From: an uncultured bacterium
GTDB lineage: Bacteria; Bacillota; Clostridia; Lachnospirales; Lachnospiraceae
Direction of reading: 5' to 3'
Length of the DNA: 22,823 nucleotides
Assembly: GCA_946061355.1 (NCBI GenBank)
Contig: CAMGRE010000011.1
Coordinates: forward strand, 1-22,823
The notes under the pieces were generated by a model that was not told the origin of the DNA, made no database searches, and saw only the letters and a program-made list of their open reading frames with translations. This document shows, piece after piece, positions 1 to 6,216 of this stretch. Positions within the stretch are counted from its first letter, which is position 1. Each line of letters begins with the position of its first letter. The position numbers and the translations under genes were made by a program.

Positions 1-40
1 ACCATGAGCGGTTTCGGTTCGCAGCGAGTGAAGGGTAGCA

Positions 41-877
41 TCAACTCCATCCTTTTTCTATTCCTTTTTCCATTGCCTCTTCCGCAATGGCTTCACTTAA
101 ATTGCACATATCACAAAGCCTCCTCTCGATTTCTTCCGTCATAATTATACCGTATCGTTTAAGATTTTCTTTCTTTTCCTCTGCCTCAGTCTGCGCCAAC
201 AAGTCCTCCAGCATTGAAATCAAGTTATTCTTTGATTTTTTTACACCTTCCCTCTGTCGCAGTTTTATGATAACGCCCTTTATCAGATCCATGTCTGCAA
301 AGTTATTATCCCCACAGTCAATCCATTTACGGTACAATGATATTTCTTCAATAGCCTCTTCATCTCTGCCCGCATCCATACAGATCCATATACTCCGCAC
401 ACGCTTTATGTTGTCATAATCGCTGTGAAAGAACTCTGTTTCTTTCTGCGCCGAAACCATCCGCGCCAGGTAATATATCACCCTGTTTTCCAAGTGATAC
501 CCTAACCTGGCAGGATCCGTTGATTTCTGCGCTTCCACATTTATCAGGATTTTTATCTTCGCTCTTTTGTGAATAACAGAAAACCTGATATCATAAACGA
601 TCTTTCCCTCATTCGGAATCGCATCTTCCATTGCTTCACCCCTGACCCTTCCCACATTGGTAAGTCCGGGCTCCACATATATGTTTTCAACCTCCACATC
701 CGATATACATGTTATTATGTACTCTATCGGCTCATTCGCAAATTCCTGCATTGTATATTTGAGTATCCGCGCAAGAATCTGTTTATCTGACAAAAGCCAC
801 TTTACATTACTGTCATAGCGGGCATTCACGTCCGCAATAGCGTCTATGGCTTTTGATATGTTTGTTTCCAAACGCAC
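41..877 (-). CDS. PD-(D/E)XK nuclease-family (PDDEXK_2, transposase-associated) protein
   Basis: This 278-residue protein resembles the PDDEXK_2-type proteins common in Lachnospiraceae, often annotated as 'PD-(D/E)XK nuclease family transposase'. The visible nuclease core is an acidic residue in GKIVYDIRF (D96), then a hydrophobic strand with LINVEAQK (E115, Q117, K118), followed by the family's typical segments YYLARMVSAQ and DYDNIKRVRSIWICM (about 135-167). A charged helical tail with EKGIEKG repeats ends the protein. The start is GTG at 877, preceded by GAGAGG at a 7-nt spacing; there is no better ATG. The gene has its own promoter about 20 nt upstream and is isolated from the next unit by a terminator. 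The tail stops abruptly (EKGWS) where relatives usually run further through charged repeats, so slight truncation is possible. Cutting activity and the substrate are unknown; the family assignment is secure, the function is not. Confidence 0.85.
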   Translation of the reverse strand: MRLETNISKAIDAIADVNARYDSNVKWLLSDKQILARILKYTMQEFANEPIEYIITCISDVEVENIYVEPGLTNVGRVRGEAMEDAIPNEGKIVYDIRFSVIHKRAKIKILINVEAQKSTDPARLGYHLENRVIYYLARMVSAQKETEFFHSDYDNIKRVRSIWICMDAGRDEEAIEEISLYRKWIDCGDNNFADMDLIKGVIIKLRQREGVKKSKNNLISMLEDLLAQTEAEEKKENLKRYGIIMTEEIERRLCDMCNLSEAIAEEAMEKGIEKGWS

Positions 878-897
878 TTATGTACCTCTCTTTCCTT

Positions 898-926
898 ATT
901 ATATCTATATCTTCACGGAAAGTCTA
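898..926 (-). promoter_or_regulatory. Predicted sigma-A promoter for the PD-(D/E)XK gene
   Basis: On the minus strand the -35 box is TAGACT (921-926) and the -10 box is TATAAT (898-903), with a 17-bp spacer. It lies about 20 nt upstream of the GTG start, so the leader is very short. A perfect -10 box and ideal spacing support it; the -35 box matches 4 of 6 consensus bases. Confidence 0.6.
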
Positions 927-1025
927 TAACTCTATTTACCGGGGCAATGCAAATTCATCATTCTAAACTTCCCGCAAGATCTCGTGACAATAGCATCTCT
1001 TTATTCATTTTTCTAAAATGGGAAT

Positions 1026-1060
1026 TTCTTTTGATATGCCGGTGATAAACCGGCAAAGAA
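1026..1060. other. Stem-loop in a gene-free gap
   Basis: TGCCGGT (1037-1043) pairs perfectly with ACCGGCA (1049-1055) around a 5-nt loop. A second stem, TTCTT (1026-1030) with AAGAA (1056-1060), extends it across a 6-nt bulge. Neither strand carries a T-run after the stem, so it is not a standard intrinsic terminator. I see no gene in the 878-1132 gap beyond the promoter nearer the PD-(D/E)XK gene and this structure. Confidence 0.35.
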
Positions 1061-1132
1061 TATTTAAGAATATGATTCGAGCAGAAACCAAGATCCGCTC
1101 CTACTGATATAATAATTCTATTATGCAGAAAA

Positions 1133-1158
1133 GCATCAGCCATGTCAATGGCTGATGC
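1133..1158 (-). terminator. Intrinsic terminator after the TrmO/GNAT unit
   Basis: GCATCAGCCAT (1133-1143) and ATGGCTGATGC (1148-1158) form a perfect 11-bp stem with a 4-nt loop. On the minus strand the stem is followed directly by TTTTCTGC, the T-tract expected of a rho-independent terminator. It begins 8 nt past the stop of the acetyltransferase remnant and closes the ROK-MATE-TrmO unit. Confidence 0.85.
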
Positions 1159-1165
1159 CCAACTC

Positions 1166-1572
1166 TTAATTAATGTAACTTTGATAATCTGACGATATTA
1201 TACCATAGAGATAATAATCACACCATGTGTTTACCATTTTGCCCTGTCGGATCAGTCCCTCTCTCCGATATCCGCATTTCTCAAGGATCCGCACGGAGCC
1301 TTCGTTCCGCACATCGACATCCGTCCACAATTTCTGCAGTTCCGTATGTTCAAAGCAGAATGCTGTGATCGCCGACAATGCTTCTGTTCCATATCCCTTT
1401 CCGTGATATGCCCTTGATAAACGGACCGCAACCTTTGCCATCCGGTCATTCTCGATCAGATAGACCCAGATCTCACCGATCACCTTATCTTCTTCCTTAA
1501 GCGCAATTCCCAGATGAAAGCTCTTGGATGGCTTTTCCTTTTTCTCAAAGAGAAGTAATCTGCAAGTGCCAT
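1166..1572 (-). pseudogene. Broken GNAT-family N-acetyltransferase (truncated N-terminus, frameshift)
   Basis: The downstream frame encodes the C-terminal core of a RimJ/RimL-type GNAT: KVIGEIWVYLIEND, then the acetyl-CoA-binding loop RLSRAYHGKGYGTEAL and the tail VRNEGSVRILEKCGYRREG. This frame has no proper start. It can be read back as FEKKEKPSKSFHLGIALKEED to a TAG at 1583-1585. An ATG at 1570-1572 has an excellent AGGAGG site 7 nt away, but it reads MALADYFS and then leaves the GNAT frame, stopping at 1480. A shift near 1547-1551 would join the two. Even if joined, the protein (about 135 residues) lacks roughly the first 50-70 residues seen in this family. The parsimonious reading is a deletion plus frameshift; an internal GTG start at 1483 would give only a fragment. 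A sequencing error could explain the shift but not the missing N-terminus. Confidence 0.65.
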
Positions 1573-1582
1573 GATACGCCTC

Positions 1583-2059
1583 CTAAAAATTGAATTCCGC
1601 TGCCCAGTCAAAGGAACCGCTCTCCTCGACCGACTTCGGCCAATGGCTGCACCAGCCGGGTGTGCGGGCGCTTTCGACTCTGTCAATGCTCGGTGTATAA
1701 GGCTTGATATCCAGCACTGCACTCCCCTCATACGCATCGATATAAGTCAGCCCTACAATTCCTTTCTCCTCATCAATATACGTGATCTCCGCATTTGATA
1801 CCGCGATTGGATTCGGCCTTTCCGGAGACCTGAGGGCAAACACCCCTATTTTCTCCGGTCCCTTTGTGTAGGGCTTTTCCTCTGTCAAAACTGCCCTGTC
1901 AGTTTCATTGTCGCATCCGTCCATCCACCATAGGATCTGCACATGGCTGTAACCCTGAAGTCCTTTCAGTGCCGGAGCATACTTTGCATCAAGAAGAATG
2001 CCTGCGTTGTCATTTTGATTTGTAATCTTTCCGATGGAAAATACTCTGATTTCGTTCAT
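1583..2059 (-). CDS. trmO: tRNA (N6-threonylcarbamoyladenosine37-N6)-methyltransferase TrmO (TsaA-like)
   Basis: This 158-residue protein matches the TrmO/TsaA family, SAM-dependent enzymes that methylate t6A at position 37 of threonine tRNAs to give m6t6A. Diagnostic segments are GYSHVQILWW (36-45), GVFALRSPERPNPIAVSNAEI (72-92, the most conserved family block) and DAYEGSAVLDIKPYTPSID (108-126). The length fits the single-domain form found in Firmicutes, without the C-terminal extension of the E. coli enzyme. The ATG at 2059 follows AGGAGG at a short spacing. It lies 60 nt after the MATE gene with no terminator between them, so co-transcription is likely. Its stop codon is part of TAGGAGG, the ribosome binding site of the downstream GNAT remnant, suggesting the two genes were translationally coupled. 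The product acts in the cytoplasm. Confidence 0.88.
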   Translation of the reverse strand: MNEIRVFSIGKITNQNDNAGILLDAKYAPALKGLQGYSHVQILWWMDGCDNETDRAVLTEEKPYTKGPEKIGVFALRSPERPNPIAVSNAEITYIDEEKGIVGLTYIDAYEGSAVLDIKPYTPSIDRVESARTPGWCSHWPKSVEESGSFDWAAEFNF

Positions 2060-2119
2060 AACGAACCTCCTGTCATTTTCTCACCGGGCGCCCGATATCT
2101 TGATTTTACAAAGTATGAG

Positions 2120-3547
2120 CTATACTTCAACCCCTTTTTTGCATTTCGGCAAAAAATTTCTTCCATGTCGCCCAAACCTTCGATCGGTCCCTTGATTCTT
2201 CACCGGATTCTCTCTGCTGTACATTTTTTGATAATAAATAAAATTAATGCCTCCCCGAATGCTTTCATCCAAAAAGAGAGTAATGTAGATTGCTGTCATA
2301 TCCATCCGCAGCTTTTCCACAAGGAACCATGATGTACTAACCACCAAAACAGAACCGAAGATCTGGGAAATCAGCATCCATTTTGTATCGTCATTGGCTC
2401 TGATCGCATTCCCGCAGATCACATTTACGCTCTGCGGTATCATGATCACCCCAATCAGGATCAGGAATATGGCACCGTTCTCTATCAATTCCGTGTCATT
2501 TGAAAAAACACTTAACAGTTTTTCAGGAATAGCCGCAAAAAGAATGGCTGCCGTGACGACAATCCCAAAATTCATCAGGATTGTTGTATAAAAAAATCTT
2601 CCCGCCTCTCTTCTATCTCCGGCGCCGATCGCATGCCCCATAAGGGAAAGCGTCGCCTTTGACGTCCCCTCAAAAATCATATAGACAATACATTGAAAGC
2701 CAAAGGTCAAGGTATAGATCGCCATATCCCGATAACTGAACCCATTGATAAACCGGATCAGCAGTAGATTGGATGCGTTCCACAGCAGATACTCCAGACC
2801 GACCGGTACGCCCAGACGCATAACCTCGCCATACAATCCAAGTGACGGGCGACGGTTCCCTTTCTCCCATATCCTGTATTCTTTTCTCTTGCAGATCACA
2901 CAATACACAAACAAGGAAATGAAAGACACGACATTTGCCACAAGTGTCCCGATCGCAGCTCCCGTAACATGCATGGCAGGGAAGCCCCATTTGCCATAGA
3001 TCAACACCCACGATACCAGGATGTTCACTCCGACCTTTAGGATCCCGGTATACATGATCGGTTTTGTTTCTCCTCTCCCCTGCAGCATGGCATGCAGTGC
3101 ACTGTCCATGCCGACAAACAGGAAGAATACCGCACAGATCCTGACATACGAAATACTGTAACCGATAATGCTATTGTCTACCCGAAAAAAGCGCAGTATC
3201 TGCTCCGCTCCCAAATACCATACCCCAAAGATAACAACTCCAAAAAGAGTATTGTACCATATCATGTTTCTCACATAGGAAGCTATCTTATCTTTTTCCC
3301 CTGCCCCAAACAGTTTTGACACAATAATGACAAGACCCGTACTGATTGCTACGATACTGTCCATTGTTGCCAGATACGGCATCTGTGCAGCCCCTGCCGC
3401 CGACACGTATCCGGTATCCAGTTTTCCCAGAAATGCTTTGTCGGTAAGCGACTGGAGCTGGAAAACCAGTCCCTGAATAATGAGCGGGAATGCGACCTGC
3501 AATATCCTGCGCACCCGTTTCCTTACACCCGTATTCTTCACATTCAT
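2120..3547 (-). CDS. MATE family efflux transporter
   Basis: This 475-residue polytopic membrane protein has the two-bundle, about 12-helix pattern of MATE cation-coupled drug/metabolite exporters. The first helix carries FPLIIQGLVFQLQSLTDKAF, the typical N-terminal P...D signature. The second half restarts near LGVPVGLEYLLWNASNLLLI. The ATG at 3547 is chosen because GGGGAGG lies 7 nt upstream; a longer in-frame start at 3622 would run into the preceding ROK gene and has no such site. Only 13 nt separate it from the ROK stop, so the two form an operon, implying that the ROK protein controls the exporter. The last 25-30 residues are a polar, basic tail beyond the final helix. The substrate cannot be read from the sequence; drug, metabolite or glycan precursor export are all possible. 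Confidence 0.9.
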   Translation of the reverse strand: MNVKNTGVRKRVRRILQVAFPLIIQGLVFQLQSLTDKAFLGKLDTGYVSAAGAAQMPYLATMDSIVAISTGLVIIVSKLFGAGEKDKIASYVRNMIWYNTLFGVVIFGVWYLGAEQILRFFRVDNSIIGYSISYVRICAVFFLFVGMDSALHAMLQGRGETKPIMYTGILKVGVNILVSWVLIYGKWGFPAMHVTGAAIGTLVANVVSFISLFVYCVICKRKEYRIWEKGNRRPSLGLYGEVMRLGVPVGLEYLLWNASNLLLIRFINGFSYRDMAIYTLTFGFQCIVYMIFEGTSKATLSLMGHAIGAGDRREAGRFFYTTILMNFGIVVTAAILFAAIPEKLLSVFSNDTELIENGAIFLILIGVIMIPQSVNVICGNAIRANDDTKWMLISQIFGSVLVVSTSWFLVEKLRMDMTAIYITLFLDESIRGGINFIYYQKMYSRENPVKNQGTDRRFGRHGRNFLPKCKKGVEV

Positions 3548-3560
3548 CAGAGTGCCTCCC

Positions 3561-4523
3561 CTACATCTGCTCAGACCAGTCCGCAAGGATTCTCCGCAAG
3601 AGCCCGCGTACATACAATCCATTCATATCGTCTATCACATGGATTTCCGGCAGACGATCTTCCGGCAGGCGCTCACACAGTCTTTCCCTGATTTTTCTTA
3701 CATTTTCTTCCGTACAGAACTTTCCGCTGATCAAAATATCCGGAAGGTTCAAAACACATGTCAACGCAAGGATTGCCGTCACAAACGTATCCTCTCTGTC
3801 TTCCATATTTCTGCATAAATACTCCATCTCACCGGCGCATCCGCTGCTTCCCTTCATCACTTCTCCTTGTAACACAATGCCCACACCGATACATTTATCC
3901 TCCTCAACGTACATAATATGGGCAAAATCCTCCCATCTTCCGACTTCCGCAAAGGCAATTGCATTTGTGTCATTCTCGATATAGACATCCACATCCAATT
4001 CCGTCCGCAGTGTATCCGCAAGATGACTTCCGATCAGGTTCGGAAATTTTGGCAGGTGCCTGATCTCTGTCCCGTGTACCGCACCCGGAATGCCGATCGC
4101 CACTGCTGACAATGCAGGATATTCATCCTGTATCATTCTGATAAAATCAACAATCTCCCACACCCCTGTCTTAGAATCGATATTTTGCATCACATACCGT
4201 TTCACCTGTCTTCCGAAAGCATCATGCAGATCCGCTCTCAAAGACCGGTCATCAAAGTATACTGTGAGAGCATAACGGTAAGAAGGATTCAATTCATAGC
4301 AAATTCCGGGTCTGCCGCCGGCAACATTCTGCTCTTCGGAGACAAGTGCTTCTCCCGTCGCTGCAAGTTCCTTTAACAGTCCCGATGCCGTCGGATAGCT
4401 TAAGCCTGCTTTTGATGCTGCTTTTGCGATGCTCAGAGGGCTTTCCTCACGGAGTAGATTACGGATCACCCTGCGATTCTGCATTTTTACCAGATCAAAA
4501 TGTGCTACACTTTCACGTTTCAT
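3561..4523 (-). CDS. ROK family transcriptional regulator (NagC/XylR type)
   Basis: This 320-residue protein has an N-terminal winged helix-turn-helix (about 12-62; LSIAKAASKAGLSYPTASGL is the HTH) and the linker AGGRPG. A ROK actin-like domain follows, with AIGIPGAV (143-149) and YIENDTNAIAFAE (181-193). ROK regulators usually repress genes and release DNA on binding a sugar or sugar phosphate. The usual GE-x-GH plus cysteine zinc cluster is absent: the aligned segment reads GEMEYL (231-236), keeping the Glu but losing the His. The effector may therefore differ, or zinc is not needed. The ATG at 4523 is preceded by GGAGGGGAG; an upstream GTG lies inside that site and is rejected. It is first in the unit with the MATE gene and sits behind a promoter with operator-like repeats, so autoregulation is likely. 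Confidence 0.88.
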   Translation of the reverse strand: MKRESVAHFDLVKMQNRRVIRNLLREESPLSIAKAASKAGLSYPTASGLLKELAATGEALVSEEQNVAGGRPGICYELNPSYRYALTVYFDDRSLRADLHDAFGRQVKRYVMQNIDSKTGVWEIVDFIRMIQDEYPALSAVAIGIPGAVHGTEIRHLPKFPNLIGSHLADTLRTELDVDVYIENDTNAIAFAEVGRWEDFAHIMYVEEDKCIGVGIVLQGEVMKGSSGCAGEMEYLCRNMEDREDTFVTAILALTCVLNLPDILISGKFCTEENVRKIRERLCERLPEDRLPEIHVIDDMNGLYVRGLLRRILADWSEQM

Positions 4524-4548
4524 TTTACTCCCCTCCACTTATCAAAAT

Positions 4549-4562
4549 TACTTTTTAAAGTA
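4549..4562. promoter_or_regulatory. Operator-like inverted repeat at the ROK promoter
   Basis: TACTTTTTAAAGTA, an imperfect palindrome with TACTTT/AAAGTA arms, spans the expected transcription start just downstream of the -10 box. The 8-mer TACTTTTT recurs at 4599-4606 on the other side of the promoter, exactly 50 bp away, and the surrounding bases are also similar (TCAA before, AG after). A repressor site for the adjacent ROK protein is an inference. Confidence 0.4.
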
Positions 4563-4568
4563 TATTTA

Positions 4569-4597
4569 ATAATAGGGCATAAAATAAATCTCGTCAA
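4569..4597 (-). promoter_or_regulatory. Predicted sigma-A promoter of the ROK-MATE unit
   Basis: On the minus strand the -35 box is TTGACG (4592-4597) and the -10 box is TATTAT (4569-4574), separated by exactly 17 bp. It starts 18 bp after the stop of cardiolipin synthase and about 45 bp before the ROK start codon. There is no terminator in between, so some read-through from cls is possible. Confidence 0.7.
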
Positions 4598-4614
4598 GTA
4601 CTTTTTGCAGTTTT

Positions 4615-6174
4615 TTACATCAGCGGCGCAAAGATCCGCAGGACTCTTCCCGTCAGGCGGTTCACAAGGCTCTGACGCGCATAATCCTGTGTTGTGACAA
4701 CCTGGCACTTCTGCAACGTCTCCATGTAATCCTTCTCAATCGCGTGGATCTCGGAATTGCGGTAGAGTATGACGCCGCATTCAAAATGATGATACAGGCT
4801 GCGGTAATCCAGATTCACCGTCCCGACAGTCGCTTTCTCATCATCGCTGACAAAGATCTTGGCATGAACGAAGCCGGGCGTATATTCATAAATAGTAACG
4901 CCTGCTGCCAGCAATTCATTATAATATGTCTTTGCCAGCGCGAACACGGCCTTCTTATCGGGTATATGCGGCATGATAATCCTGACGTCAACCCCTCTTT
5001 TGGCCGCATAGATGAGCGCCATCGTCATCTCATAATCAGGGATCAGATACGGTGTCATGATATGTACATAGCGCTGCGCGGTATTCAGGATATCGAGATA
5101 AACCCGCTTTCCGACGCGCTCTTCTCCGAAAGGACTGACTCCGTATGGGATGAAATACCCATCCTGGCTGACATCCGTCATCTGCGGGGAACGGTATTTT
5201 CCGTAATCTTCTGCCTTTTGCTCAGACACATTCCACATCTCCAGGAACAGATAGGTAAACTTTTCAACCGCCTTACCTCTTAATTTCACGGCAGTATCTT
5301 TCCAGTGCCCAAACCTCTCTGTCTTATTGATATATTCATCCGCAAGATTGGTTCCGCCGGTAAATGCGACCTTGCCGTCGATCACGATGATCTTCCTATG
5401 ATCCCTGTTGTTATAGTGTGTGGAAAATACCGGCTTGATCGGGGAGAACATCTTGCACTTGATCCCCTCCGCCTCCAGCAGTTTCGGATAAAAATACGGC
5501 AGCAGTGCCAGCACACACATACCGTCGTACATCACTCGGACTTCAACGCCCTCTTTTGCCTTCTGTTTCAGGACTTCCAGAATGGAATTCCACAGAAAGC
5601 CCTCTTCCACAATAAAGTATTCCAAAAAAATAAACTTCTCCGCTTTCTTAAGTTCCGCCAGAATATCGGGAAACTGCACATCTCCGAGCGGATAAAAATA
5701 AGCCTCCGTCTTGTCGTACACCGGACAATGCGCGAAGCGGTACATATAATCCGAGAAATGTGCCATCCGTTCGTTTTCCGCCTCCAGATTTTCCCTGACG
5801 CTTTTCTCCTGCTGCAAACATCCTTCTGTTTTGACGGCAAGGCTGTCCAGTCTTTTCCTGAGCAGCCTTGTGCCCGGCTGTGTCATAATATACAGATAGA
5901 AAAGGGATCCGAAGACCGGGAACACAAGAACCGGCAGCATCCACACCATTTTAAAATCCGGGCTTTTCCCGCTGTTAAATAAATGTAGCACAACAAGAAT
6001 CCCCAGAACGATAAAAGCCACATACACAAAAAGGCTGTAATCCCGCAGATACAGATAGACGGAGATCATCATGGCAAACTGAATCAGGAATGCCGCTATG
6101 ACAAACAGCGTCCTTCCGTATATAACCGTTTTAACCCCTTTGATCCCCTTTTTCTTTATCTTTTCCAGTGTCAT
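4615..6174 (-). CDS. cls: Cardiolipin synthase (phospholipase D superfamily)
   Basis: This 519-residue membrane enzyme condenses two phosphatidylglycerol molecules into cardiolipin and glycerol. Two or three N-terminal membrane helices (about 18-38, 45-65, 76-97) form the PLDc_N region. Two HKD catalytic motifs follow: H259-R-K261 with D266 (then GGTN), and H437-A-K439 with D444 (then GTVNLDYRSL). Both are intact, and the length matches bacterial ClsA-type enzymes. The ATG at 6174 has only a weak GAAAGAG site very close by and a stronger GAGGAG about 15 nt upstream, so initiation may be inefficient or depend on coupling. It lies 42 nt behind the sensor-GGDEF-EAL gene with no terminator, so the two are probably co-transcribed, linking membrane lipid composition with c-di-GMP signalling. 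That link is inferred from position only. Confidence 0.93.
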   Translation of the reverse strand: MTLEKIKKKGIKGVKTVIYGRTLFVIAAFLIQFAMMISVYLYLRDYSLFVYVAFIVLGILVVLHLFNSGKSPDFKMVWMLPVLVFPVFGSLFYLYIMTQPGTRLLRKRLDSLAVKTEGCLQQEKSVRENLEAENERMAHFSDYMYRFAHCPVYDKTEAYFYPLGDVQFPDILAELKKAEKFIFLEYFIVEEGFLWNSILEVLKQKAKEGVEVRVMYDGMCVLALLPYFYPKLLEAEGIKCKMFSPIKPVFSTHYNNRDHRKIIVIDGKVAFTGGTNLADEYINKTERFGHWKDTAVKLRGKAVEKFTYLFLEMWNVSEQKAEDYGKYRSPQMTDVSQDGYFIPYGVSPFGEERVGKRVYLDILNTAQRYVHIMTPYLIPDYEMTMALIYAAKRGVDVRIIMPHIPDKKAVFALAKTYYNELLAAGVTIYEYTPGFVHAKIFVSDDEKATVGTVNLDYRSLYHHFECGVILYRNSEIHAIEKDYMETLQKCQVVTTQDYARQSLVNRLTGRVLRIFAPLM

Positions 6175-6216
6175 TACTCTTTCGTTATGCTCCTCACAAA
6201 GTTGTCATATCCATCG

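Noticed and set aside
958..1143. 61-codon minus-strand open frame before the PD-(D/E)XK gene
   Set aside because: Its ATG lies inside the terminator hairpin, it has no ribosome binding site, and the peptide resembles no family I know.
2085..2094. Perfect 10-bp palindrome CGGGCGCCCG between the MATE and trmO genes
   Set aside because: It has no loop and no T-run, so it is not a terminator, and no promoter box is near; it is too short to call an operator without more copies.
4744..5982. Two long plus-strand open frames (179 and 225 codons)
   Set aside because: Both are antisense to cardiolipin synthase, which has both HKD motifs intact; no ribosome binding site or motif supports them.
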